Origin: Rheinheimera sp.
GTDB taxonomy: Bacteria; Pseudomonadota; Gammaproteobacteria; Enterobacterales; Alteromonadaceae
Direction of reading: 5' to 3'
DNA length: 54,679 bases
NCBI GenBank assembly: GCA_008015325.1
Contig: SSFI01000023.1
Location: 1 to 54,679, forward strand
The notes beneath the pieces were generated by a model. The model was not told the origin of the DNA. It worked only from the letters and a program-made list of their open reading frames with translations, and did not search any database. The translations under genes and the position numbers were made by a program. Of this stretch, positions 1 to 8,400 are shown piece by piece. The stretch's first letter is position 1; every line of letters begins with the position of its first letter.

Positions 1-46
1 ATGCGTCACAGCGACAAACACGGCAGCTAAGCTGTTGATGTGATGT

Positions 47-73
47 AAAAAACCACCTTCGGGTGGTTTTTTT
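47..73 (+). terminator. Intrinsic terminator at left edge
   Basis: An 11-bp perfect stem (47-57 with 62-72) closes on a TTCG tetraloop and runs into seven T residues at 67-73, the standard form of a rho-independent terminator. It presumably ends a gene lying mostly left of the window. The first 46 bases are open in more than one frame before early stops, so the frame of that upstream gene cannot be decided. Confidence 0.85.
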
Positions 74-97
74 ATTCGCGCCATCCCTGGCGCTCCT

Positions 98-147
98 CCT
101 TCGGACCAACGCTGCGCGTTGTTAAAAATTACTCCTGGTAATTTTTT
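98..147 (+). repeat. Hairpin repeat element, copy A
   Basis: Copy A of a roughly 50-nt element whose second copy is at 296-346. Both share a CCTTCGG(A/G)CCAACGCTGCG block, then TTGTTAAAAA, then a hairpin and a T-run. The hairpin here pairs 124-132 with 138-146 (9 bp). Stem bases differ from copy B but pairing is kept, so the structure seems to be what is conserved. Each copy looks like a terminator with a conserved upstream box. Function unknown. Confidence 0.6.
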
Positions 148-295
148 ATGTACAGGAAGTACGGTATGGTGAAGCAGGGCTTTCGAAACGCCAACAGTTT
201 GGCGTTGCGCCTGATGAACGCGGTGAGCTCTGCGAATGGCCGACGCAAACGCATGGAGCAGTTTGCGGCGATGCGCCACCTTCCTTGATGCGCAC
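148..295. other. Spacer between the two hairpin repeats
   Basis: This stretch contains a small inverted repeat (187-194 with 199-206, loop of four bases). It also has an ATG-initiated 46-codon open frame at 148-288 whose product would be basic. That frame has no Shine-Dalgarno sequence, because its ATG directly follows the T-run of copy A, so I do not call it a gene. I see no RNA gene here. Confidence 0.4.
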
Positions 296-346
296 CCTTC
301 GGGCCAACGCTGCGGGATTGTTAAAAACCGCTCCGAGCGGTTTTTA
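296..346 (+). repeat. Hairpin repeat element, copy B
   Basis: Second copy of the element at 98-147. The CCAACGCTGCG block and TTGTTAAAAA are identical to copy A. The hairpin pairs 323-332 with 336-345 (10 bp, GC-rich core) and ends in five T residues. Compared with copy A, the stem core has changed from TTAC/GTAA to CCGC/GCGG, which are compensatory substitutions. It could act as an intrinsic terminator. Confidence 0.6.
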
Positions 347-587
347 TTCGTGCCGGTATGTGCCAGAAGCGGGCAAATACTTGAAATGAGAATCTACTGA
401 ATCGGGAATTAATCCGCTGACTTGCTTGACGAAACGATATTGCTATATAAACGTATTCAGAGCTGTAGGCTGTAACTGAATAAATGTTTTATATTTACCG
501 GCATAAAAACTAGATAATATTAGATAAAGGTGCGTAAAACATAAACGCTGTATTTTTTATGATATTTTAGCTACCTAAGGATAGAGT
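347..587. other. AT-rich leader of the lipoprotein gene
   Basis: No gene is visible here. Base composition shifts to AT-rich from about 410 and stays so through the following gene. TTGACG at 426-431 and several TATA-like strings follow, but the spacings are poor and no promoter can be assigned with confidence. AAGGA lies just before the ATG at 588 and serves as its ribosome binding site. Confidence 0.4.
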
Positions 588-1103
588 ATGCGTAATTTGA
601 TATTTATAAGCTTAGTATTAATTGCCGGATGTGCACCCCATACTGCGACTTTTATGAGTCCTACGGGACGTGGTGGCGATGCGATTATACAGGGTTGTCA
701 TCAAATTCCATCAACTTTTAGATATGAAATAGATGGATCTGAATTTAGGATTAATTTAGGTAGCAATGCTGTTTATTTAGCAATCGAGGCTGTGGACGGA
801 AGTGTTGTTGAATGGCAAAATAATGAAATAACCATTCTGATAAATAATAAAAAATATACTGAAAAAGTTAAGGATTTTATACGGACTGAACGAGTGAGAG
901 AGCCTTGTGGAGGTCTTACTGCATCGCTTAACTGTAAAGTTTATCGAACCTATAGTACAAAAATAGATTTTGAATCAATTGTCGACGCTACGGAAGTTAG
1001 AATTTCCCCACCAGTACCTATGGTAAATAAAACTCCATTTAATGTTTCCGAGATAGAATATAAAAAAGTAACAAAAACCTTAATGCAAGCAATCAATTGC
1101 TAG
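588..1103 (+). CDS. Hypothetical AT-rich lipoprotein
   Basis: I do not recognise the family. The 171-residue product begins with a short basic and hydrophobic signal followed by the lipobox LIAGC, so lipidation at Cys15 and membrane anchoring are expected. The mature part has four further cysteines (near residues 37, 107, 116 and the C-terminus), which could form disulfides in the periplasm. A purine-rich AAGGA ribosome binding site precedes the ATG. The gene is clearly richer in A+T than every neighbour and lies between structured repeats, which suggests acquisition from elsewhere. It has no operon partner: the next gene has its own leader. Confidence 0.65.
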   Translation: MRNLIFISLVLIAGCAPHTATFMSPTGRGGDAIIQGCHQIPSTFRYEIDGSEFRINLGSNAVYLAIEAVDGSVVEWQNNEITILINNKKYTEKVKDFIRTERVREPCGGLTASLNCKVYRTYSTKIDFESIVDATEVRISPPVPMVNKTPFNVSEIEYKKVTKTLMQAINC

Positions 1104-1208
1104 AAAGCCTGGGGTGTAAATCTACATAGCTCATTTGCTTTGTTGAAAGTGTTCAATATTCTTAGATCGCTAACTCAGTTAATCAGTCAAAGCCATCCGA
1201 AACGCCAA

Positions 1209-1260
1209 CAAAGCCAACACCGGCGAACGGGCGAACGCAGTGGTGGCGGTGTTGGCTTTG
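1209..1260. repeat. Perfect 14-bp inverted repeat
   Basis: The arms 1209-1222 and 1247-1260 are exact reverse complements (CAAAGCCAACACCG and its complement) separated by 24 bases. No T-run follows on the plus strand. It lies in the 356-bp gap between the lipoprotein gene and the receptor gene. The 13-mer CGAAACGCCAACA just before it also occurs at 184-196 near the left-edge repeats, hinting at a shared intergenic repeat family. Nothing else is seen in this gap except the receptor's regulatory region. Confidence 0.65.
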
Positions 1261-1387
1261 CCTCGACAAACCAGCTTTTCGCTCAAATCCACTCAACCAA
1301 ACCATGCACCAAACCATTCACCAAAGCATGCATCAACGCATGTCGAATATCAGCAAAACACGAATAGAAGTAATTCCTATTTGCAAA

Positions 1388-1402
1388 TGAGAATAGATCT
1401 CG
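1388..1402 (+). promoter_or_regulatory. Candidate Fur site before receptor gene
   Basis: TGAGAAT-A-GATCTCG lies 57 bases before the receptor ATG and is preceded by AAA, giving AAATGAGAAT. The left half agrees well with the 7-1-7 Fur consensus half-site TGATAAT; the right half is poor. Iron repression would be expected for a Fiu-type receptor, so context supports the assignment more than the match itself. Confidence 0.4.
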
Positions 1403-1459
1403 TTACCATGGCGCCCGAAAACTACAGCAGCCGTACCGGCAGTAAAAAGGGATCTGACC

Positions 1460-3745
1460 ATGTCGTTAATCAAATCAAAGAAACATTCTCAACCTTATCC
1501 GGCCGCTCTGGCCTCGGCGCTGATGCTGGCGATGCCGGCTGCTTATGCGCAGGACACCGGCAAGCTGGCGGAAGTGGAAGTGAAAGGCAGCGCAATTTCC
1601 ACAGAACTCATCGCAGAAAAAGCCAGCTCAGCCAAGCAGGTCAAGCCTTTGGTAGACACGCCGCAGACTATTGTGGTGCTGAAAAAAGAGCTGTTCCAGC
1701 AACAGCAGGCCAATACTTTGTCAGAAACACTGCGTAACACGCCGGGTATTACCATGCTGATGGGTGAGAACGGCAACACTGCAACCGGCGACTCGATTTT
1801 TATGCGTGGTTTTGATACCCAAAGCAGTATTTATGTCGACGGCATTCGCGATTTAGGCACTATCAGCCGCGACACTTTTAACACTGAACAAGTAGAAATC
1901 GCCAAAGGCCCGGCTGGCGTCGATAACGGCCGTGGCGCGTCTTCCGGTTATATCAATATGAGCAGCAAAGCGGCGACGCTGGATAGCTTTATCACGGGCA
2001 GCGCGACTGTCGGCACCGGTTCACACAAACGCGTCAGCGCTGATGTGAATCAGACATTGGCCATCGACAACGCGGCCATTCGCGTCAACTTATTGCGCCA
2101 GGACAGCGGCGTGCCAGGCCGTGATATCGTCGAAAACAATATCACCGGCATCGCCACTTCGCTGGCATTTGGCCTGAACACTGAAACCCGCACCACGCTG
2201 AACCTGCTGCATGTGCAGCAAGACAATATTCCGGATGGCGGCGTGCCGACTATTGGTCTCGAAGGCTTTTACAGTGCTGCTATTGCGACAGCATTCTCAA
2301 ATAACACGGCACCGGCTTTTGGCAAAGTGGACCGCAAAAGCTTCTACGGCAGCAAAAACGATTTTGACCATGTGGTAGCGGACATGCTGACCCTGAAGGT
2401 TGAACATGATTTTTCGGACAACGTGAAGCTGCAAAATACCAGCCGTTACGGTGTGTCGTCGCAGGACTATATCCTGACTGGTGTGAACACCGGCAATGGC
2501 ATCACAGTGCCGGCGGCGACTAAAAATGATTTAAATACTTGGACAGTGAACCGTAACCGCCAGGGCAAAGATCAGCAAAACCAGCTGCTGATTAACCAGA
2601 CCAACCTGAATGCCACGCTGCAGCAAGGCAGCCTGACGCACAATATTGCCTCTGGTATTGAATTCAGCTTTGAAAGCCAGCTGAACTACACCTTGGGCTT
2701 GCCAACCGGCACGACTCAGGTCAATGCCAATCTGTACAACCCATCGGCCGCGGATGTGTTCGCATTACCAGTTCGCACCGGCGCTAAAACCGACGGTAAT
2801 ACCAGCACAGCTGCTTTATACATGCTGGATACCATCGATTTAACGCCACAGTGGCAGGTCAGTGCCGGTGTGCGTGCCGAACACTACAACACTGATACCA
2901 ATCTCATCACAGTGCAGGCGGCAGCAACGCCACAGACTATCCCTGTCGGAACGCTCATCGCGTCTGAAGCGCGCAAATCTGACAATTTACTGAGCTATAA
3001 AGTAGGCACTACTTACAAACCAACAGAGAATGGTTCGGTGTATCTGTCTTATGCCACGTCGCAATTGCCACCGGGCGGTACCAACTTCTCGCTGAGCACT
3101 GCGGCGACGAACCAGAACAACCCGATGCTTGACCCTCAAAAAGGTACTAACCTAGAGCTAGGCACTAAATGGCAGTTACTGGATAAAAACCTGTTCGCGA
3201 CCGCCGCGCTGTTTGAAACCGTGAATAAAAACGAACTGGTACGGGATGACCTGAATACCTATGTGCCTGTTGGTGAAAAAACCGTGCGTGGCCTGGAACT
3301 GGCGTTGGTCGGCTCGCCGCTGCAAAACTTTGAGCTGAACGCCGGGATCGCGCTGATGAACCCGAAAATCACTCGCGGGGCCTTATATAGCGGTGCCCCA
3401 ACCGACGGTGGTGTGATCCAGTGGACGCCGAAAACAACGTTCACGGTTTGGGGTACATACACGCTGGAGAAGCTGAAACTGGGCGGTGGCGCCCGTTATA
3501 TGGATTCAGTGGCCCGCTCGAACACCACCAACTTGGTGGCGGCAACAAACTCGATGCTGGAAGTGCCGGACTATTGGGTGGTGGACGCGATGGCAACTTA
3601 TGAAGTGAACCCGTCGGTCACAGTGCAGTTTAACCTATACAACCTGCTGGACGAAGAATATGTGCAGTCGCTGAATAACGGTGGCGGCCGTTACCATCAG
3701 GGCGCACCACGTTCGGCTAAGCTGGGTGTGAATGTTGCGTTCTGA
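1460..3745 (+). CDS. fiu: TonB-dependent catecholate siderophore receptor, Fiu-like
   Basis: Outer-membrane receptor expected to import ferric catecholate siderophores or their breakdown products using TonB energy. The 761 residues are almost the length of E. coli Fiu. A signal peptide ends at AYA-QD (about residue 30). A plug domain follows (VDTPQTIVVL, then LSETLRNTPGITML and the FMRGFDTQSSIYVDG segment), and then a 22-strand-type barrel ending in the terminal aromatic VAF that such proteins need for assembly. AAGGGA precedes the ATG. The downstream gene is a PiuC/YbiX dioxygenase, the same pairing as fiu-ybiX in E. coli, which strengthens the call. The exact ligand cannot be read from sequence. 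Confidence 0.88.
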   Translation: MSLIKSKKHSQPYPAALASALMLAMPAAYAQDTGKLAEVEVKGSAISTELIAEKASSAKQVKPLVDTPQTIVVLKKELFQQQQANTLSETLRNTPGITMLMGENGNTATGDSIFMRGFDTQSSIYVDGIRDLGTISRDTFNTEQVEIAKGPAGVDNGRGASSGYINMSSKAATLDSFITGSATVGTGSHKRVSADVNQTLAIDNAAIRVNLLRQDSGVPGRDIVENNITGIATSLAFGLNTETRTTLNLLHVQQDNIPDGGVPTIGLEGFYSAAIATAFSNNTAPAFGKVDRKSFYGSKNDFDHVVADMLTLKVEHDFSDNVKLQNTSRYGVSSQDYILTGVNTGNGITVPAATKNDLNTWTVNRNRQGKDQQNQLLINQTNLNATLQQGSLTHNIASGIEFSFESQLNYTLGLPTGTTQVNANLYNPSAADVFALPVRTGAKTDGNTSTAALYMLDTIDLTPQWQVSAGVRAEHYNTDTNLITVQAAATPQTIPVGTLIASEARKSDNLLSYKVGTTYKPTENGSVYLSYATSQLPPGGTNFSLSTAATNQNNPMLDPQKGTNLELGTKWQLLDKNLFATAALFETVNKNELVRDDLNTYVPVGEKTVRGLELALVGSPLQNFELNAGIALMNPKITRGALYSGAPTDGGVIQWTPKTTFTVWGTYTLEKLKLGGGARYMDSVARSNTTNLVAATNSMLEVPDYWVVDAMATYEVNPSVTVQFNLYNLLDEEYVQSLNNGGGRYHQGAPRSAKLGVNVAF

Positions 3746-3771
3746 TAAGCATAGATAGTGTCATCAATTCG

Positions 3772-3789
3772 GGCAGCCTGTGGGCTGCC
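3772..3789 (+). other. Hairpin between receptor and dioxygenase genes
   Basis: A 7-bp GC-rich stem (3772-3778 with 3783-3789) with a four-base loop sits in the 64-bp gap between the receptor and PiuC genes. It lacks a T-run, so it is more likely an mRNA-stabilising or attenuating hairpin within an operon than a full terminator. Confidence 0.45.
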
Positions 3790-3809
3790 TGTTCGTATTG
3801 AGGTGTCTG

Positions 3810-4490
3810 ATGTTATTACATATTCCTGCAGTTTTAAGCAAAGCCGAAGTGGCTGAGTTTCGCCGTTTATTGGCACAAAGTAGCTGGACCGATGGTCGTG
3901 CAACGGTCGGGCCACAAGGGGCTTTAGTCAAACATAACCGCCAGTTACCGGTCGACAGCCCGTTGGCACGGGAACTGGGCGCGCTGATTTTGCAGCGTTT
4001 GTATCAGCATCCGCAGTTTTTGTCGGCAGCCTTGCCGCTTCGCACTGTGCCGCCTTTGTTTAACGCCTATAGCGGCGGCGAGCACTATGGCTTACACGTT
4101 GATGGCGCAATCCGGATTTTGCCGGGCAGCACTTTAAGTTTAAGAACCGACGTCTCTTCGACGTTGTTTTTGTCGGAGCCGGACGAATACGACGGCGGTG
4201 AATTGCAGGTGATGGACACTTACGGCGAACATCAGGTCAAACTGCCGGCTGGTGATTTGATTTTATATCCGTCGACCAGTCTGCATCAGGTACTGCCGGT
4301 GACACGCGGTGAACGGGTCTGTAGTTTCTTCTGGAGTCAGAGCCAAATCCGCGACGACGCCAAACGGGCCTTGTTGTATTCGCTGGACCAGCAAATCCAG
4401 AGCCTGCGTCAGCAGCTTGGCGACAGTAGTGAAGTGCTGGCACTGACCGGGCATTATCATAATTTGCTGCGGATGTGGGCTGAGTTATAA
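3810..4490 (+). CDS. piuC: Fe(II)/2-oxoglutarate hydroxylase, PiuC/YbiX family
   Basis: Predicted cytoplasmic non-haem iron oxygenase that uses 2-oxoglutarate and O2. Members of this family sit beside siderophore-receptor genes and are linked to iron uptake; the substrate is not established. The facial triad is visible as His96-x-Asp98 (GLHVDG) and His159 (SLHQVLP), with the 2-oxoglutarate-binding Arg in the following TRGERV segment. I chose the ATG at 3810 (MLLHIPAVL) because GAGGTG precedes it and the resulting 226 residues equal the family's usual length; an upstream in-frame start at 3780 would add ten unsupported residues. It is probably cotranscribed with the receptor. Confidence 0.9.
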   Translation: MLLHIPAVLSKAEVAEFRRLLAQSSWTDGRATVGPQGALVKHNRQLPVDSPLARELGALILQRLYQHPQFLSAALPLRTVPPLFNAYSGGEHYGLHVDGAIRILPGSTLSLRTDVSSTLFLSEPDEYDGGELQVMDTYGEHQVKLPAGDLILYPSTSLHQVLPVTRGERVCSFFWSQSQIRDDAKRALLYSLDQQIQSLRQQLGDSSEVLALTGHYHNLLRMWAEL

Positions 4491-4534
4491 AGGGCGCTGA
4501 AATATCCGACACACTTTGTAAAGGTATTTAACTG

Positions 4535-4553
4535 GGCGGCAACAACCGCCTTT
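4535..4553 (+). terminator. Weak terminator-like hairpin after piuC
   Basis: A 5-bp stem GGCGG/CCGCC (4535-4539 with 4546-4550) with a six-base loop and only three T residues. It could weakly separate the iron-uptake pair from the ABC genes. Confidence 0.3.
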
Positions 4554-4595
4554 GGCATGCTGTATGGGTCTTCTTTTGTCAGGAACAACCCGGTC

Positions 4596-5477
4596 ATGCT
4601 CACAATTACAAATCTAAGCAAAACTTATGATAACGGTGTCAAAGCGCTACAGAATATCAGTCTGAATATCCCTAAAGGCATGTATGGATTGCTCGGCCCG
4701 AACGGCGCCGGCAAATCCAGCCTGATGCGTACTATCGCCACTTTGCAATCGGCGGACAGCGGCACTGTGCGCTTTGGCGATATTGATGTATTAAAAGACC
4801 CGAATGCGCTGCGCCGCACTCTGGGTTATTTGCCGCAGGATTTTCAGGTTTATCCGCGCATCAGTGCGGCGGATTTACTCGATCATCTGGCAGTGCTTAA
4901 AGGCCTCAACGAGAAAAAATCACGGCGCGACACTGTCGATGCCTTGTTGGCGCACGTCAATCTGTATCAACACAAAGATAAAGCGGTGAGCAGTTTTTCC
5001 GGTGGTATGCGCCAGCGTTTTGGCATCGCCCAGGCCTTATTGGGCGACCCGCAGCTGCTGATTGTGGATGAACCGACCGCCGGTTTGGATCCGGAAGAAC
5101 GCAACCGGTTCCACAACTTGCTGGTCAGTCTAGGCGAGGATAAAGTCATTATTCTGTCGACACATATTGTCGATGATGTCGCTGAACTCTGTCCGCAAAT
5201 GGCGGTACTGGCCGGTGGCCAAATTCTGCTGACCGGCAGCCCGCTGCAGCTGGTTGAAGAGCTGCAGGGCCAGGTTTGGACTAAAACGGTCAATCAGGCC
5301 GAAGCGGTGGAACTGGAGCAGCAATTGCCGGTCATCTCCAAGCGCTTATTTGCCGGCCGCACTGTGCTGAATGTGTTTGCCATCAGCCAGCCAGTGGGCT
5401 TCAGCCCATGTGCCGCCAATCTGGAAGACGTGTATTTCTCTTGTTTGCATCAGACGCGCCAGCGCCAGTCTGTCTGA
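4596..5477 (+). CDS. ABC transporter ATP-binding protein, partner of permease-peptidase
   Basis: Cytoplasmic ATPase subunit of an ABC-2 type exporter-like system. All nucleotide-binding motifs are intact: Walker A GPNGAGKS, a Q-loop region LPQDFQVY, signature FSGGMRQR, Walker B LLIVDEPTAGLD and switch STH. The C-terminal part resembles the extension of CcmA/drug-exporter type ATPases. I start at ATG 4596 (MLTITNLSKTYDNG), preceded by AGGA at 4581-4584; an earlier in-frame start would add 13 residues with no homology-like content. Ten bases separate it from the permease-peptidase gene, so the two form one operon and presumably one complex. The transported substrate is unknown. Confidence 0.9.
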   Translation: MLTITNLSKTYDNGVKALQNISLNIPKGMYGLLGPNGAGKSSLMRTIATLQSADSGTVRFGDIDVLKDPNALRRTLGYLPQDFQVYPRISAADLLDHLAVLKGLNEKKSRRDTVDALLAHVNLYQHKDKAVSSFSGGMRQRFGIAQALLGDPQLLIVDEPTAGLDPEERNRFHNLLVSLGEDKVIILSTHIVDDVAELCPQMAVLAGGQILLTGSPLQLVEELQGQVWTKTVNQAEAVELEQQLPVISKRLFAGRTVLNVFAISQPVGFSPCAANLEDVYFSCLHQTRQRQSV

Positions 5478-5487
5478 GGAGCACCCT

Positions 5488-8400
5488 ATGTTCCTGCAGA
5501 TGATCCGGTTTGAATGGCGTTATTACCGGCGCCAGCCATCTTTTTATGTCACCTCAATCTTATTCTTTTTACTGGCATTTTTTGCCACAGCATCCGACAA
5601 CGTCCAAATCGGTGGCGGTGGCGAAGTCTGGGGCAACGGGTCTTTTGCCATCACCCGGACTATCACCACCATGCTGATTTTTTCGATGTTTCTGGTGGTG
5701 AATTTTGTCAGCAGCGCGGCGCTGCGTAACCACGCCAGCCAGATGGAGGAGCTGGTCTGTACCAAGCCGGTGCCACCTTTTTCTTATCAGCTCGGCCGGT
5801 TTTTTGGCAGTTACCTGGTGCTGGTGTTGGTGTTTGCCATGGTGCCGCTCGGGACTTTATTAGGCTCTCTGATGCCTTGGGTTGACCAGGCGCGATTTGG
5901 CCCGACAGTGCTCAGTTATTATGTCGACGCCTACCTGATTTTTGCGCTGCCATCGCTGTTTGTGTTGTCGGCGCTGTTTTACACCATCGCCAGCAAGTTT
6001 AAATCGATGCAGGCGATGTATCTGGTCGCTGTAGTGGTGTTTGTGCTCTATCTGATCGCTGGTAGTTTTGCCCAGTCGCCAGAGTACCGCACCATAGCGG
6101 CCTTGCTGGACCCCTTTGGTTTACGGTCTTTTGCTGATGTGTCCAGATACTGGACTATTGTTGAGAAAAACACCTTGAGCGTCAGTTTCAGCGGTGTCTT
6201 GCTGCAAAACCGGCTGTTATGGCTGGCGGTGGGTGTGACATTGCTGGCACTGTTTGGCGGTTTATTTAAACCACTGGCGCTGACGCCAAAAGCCCGCGCC
6301 GGCAAAGTGAAAGCGCAAGGCGCAGTGCCGGTGTTTGCCATTCAGACATTACAAACTAAAGCCCCGGAGCCATCACAGTGGGCGCAGTTTTGCACGCGGC
6401 TTGGCTTTGAACTCAAACAAGTGGTGTTTAGTGCGCCATTTTTTATATTGCTGCTGATTTGTATCTTTAACCTGCTGGCGCCTTTGTTTATGCCACAGCG
6501 TTTTTACGGCACGGCCGACTGGCCGTTAACCCAGACCATGATTGAGTTAGTTACCGATTCGAGCAGTTTGTTGCTGGTGCTGATCCTGACTTATTACTGC
6601 GCCGAAGTAGTGTGGCGCGAACGCTCGCAGGGGATTGGCGACATTATCGATGCCACGCCGGTGGCCAATATGGTGCTGTGGCTGTCAAAACTGCTGGCGG
6701 TTGCCGGCGCTATGTTACTGATGTATTTGGCTTTTGCCTTAGCAACCATCAGCTATCAACTGCTGAAAGGTTTTGACGACCTGGACCTGATGCAGTATCT
6801 GGTGCGCCTCGGCTATTTCAATTTCCTGCCTTTTATGCTGACCGTGGTGCTGGCGTTCCTGATCCAGGTGTTAAGCCCAAACAAATATGCCGGTATAGGC
6901 ATTTTTGTGGTTTATTTTATTGTGACGCAAGTGCTGGACGCCTGGGGCTTTAACCACCGCATGTGGCATTTTGCCGCCTCGCCGGCAGCACCATTCTCCG
7001 ACTTAAACCGTTTCGGTTGGACCTTACAAAGCCACAGCTGGTACATGTTGTATTGGGGCGGACTGACGGCGATTTTGTTTGTGCTGGGCTTTGGTATGTT
7101 CCAGCGCGGGCCGGCACAGAGTCTGGCGGTGCGTTATCAGCAGCTGCGTTATCAGATTGGCGCCGGCGGTCAGGCGGTGATCCTGCTGGGTAGTCTGGTG
7201 TTTGTCAGTAGTGGTGGCTGGATTTATTACAACACCCGCGTGCTGAATCAATACGACAGCGCCGAACAGCAGATGGATTTACAGGCCGATTATGAAAAAG
7301 CCTATAAAGCCGGCGCTGACGAGCCGATTTTAGTGGCCCGCAAAGTTGAAGCTTTTGTGGATATCTATCCGGAGAAACGTCAGGTTGATGCGCGGATTGA
7401 ACAAACTTTGGTGAATAAATTCGATAAGCCAGTCAGCAAGATGCTGGTGAACTGGCCGAAATACACCCGCAGCATGGAAATCATTGCGCCGGGCGCGACG
7501 TTAAGCCCACGTGATAACCGCTTGGGCACCGCTTGGCTGGAGTTCAGCACGCCGGTCCAACCGGGTGAGACTATTGCGATGACCATCAAACTGAGCCGCA
7601 CCAATCCGGGGTTTCAGGATGATGATGTCGATGTCGCCGTAGTCGAAAACGGCACTTTTATCAACAACATGGAGCTGTTGCCGCAGTTCGGTTACAACGC
7701 TGGTTTTGAACTACAGGAGCGGCATGAGCGCAGCAAACGTGGCCTGGCGCCGGTGCAGCGCGCGCATAAACTGGAAGACAGCAGCCGTTACACCGAAAGT
7801 GGTTTTGGCCGCGCCGAGGACTTTATTGATTTCAGCGCGACAGTTTCCACCTCCGCTGATCAAACCGCGCTGGCGCCGGGTTATCTGCAAAAACAATGGC
7901 AACAGGATGGCCGCAGTTATTTCCGCTACGAAATGAATGCGCCGATGTTTAACTTCTACTCGTTCCTGTCTGCGCGCCTCGCGGTGAAAAAGCAGGATTA
8001 TCAGGGCGTGTCACTGGAAGTGTATTACCACCCGACGCACCACTGGAATGTCGACCGGATGATGCAGTCGATGCAGGACTCGCTGGATTATTTCAACAAA
8101 GCGTTTTCGCCGTACCAGCACCAGCAGATGCGCATTATTGAGTTCCCGGGTTATCGTGATTTTGCCCAGTCCTTTGCGAATACGGTGCCATATTCGGAAG
8201 GCATTGGGTTTATCAATGACCTGCGCAGCGAAGACAGCATCGACATGCCGTATTACGTCACTGCACACGAAATGGCGCATCAGTGGTGGGGCCATCAGGT
8301 CGGGACTGCCAATGTGCAGGGCAGTGCGGTGATCCCGGAAACGCTGGCGCAATACAGTGCGCTCAGAGTGATGGAAACCAAATACGGTCAGGCCAAATTA

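Noticed and set aside
148-288. 46-codon ATG open frame between the two left-edge hairpin repeats
   Set aside because: There is no ribosome binding site, the ATG directly follows a terminator T-run, and the frame contains an inverted repeat; it is not supported as a gene.
1-360. Integron attC-like sites suggested by paired boxes around the left-edge hairpins
   Set aside because: The GTTRRRY and RYYYAAC core sites in the right order and an integrase gene are not seen.
381-400. Second Fur-like string AAATGAGAAT in the left intergenic region
   Set aside because: Only the left half matches and no iron-related gene lies directly downstream.
1140-1737. Open frames crossing the inverted repeat and the start of the receptor gene
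   Set aside because: They overlap the well-supported receptor gene in another frame and show no protein-family features.
5371-5487. N-terminal extension of the permease-peptidase into the ATPase gene
   Set aside because: The ATG at 5488 has a GAGGA ribosome binding site and begins at the natural permease N-terminus.
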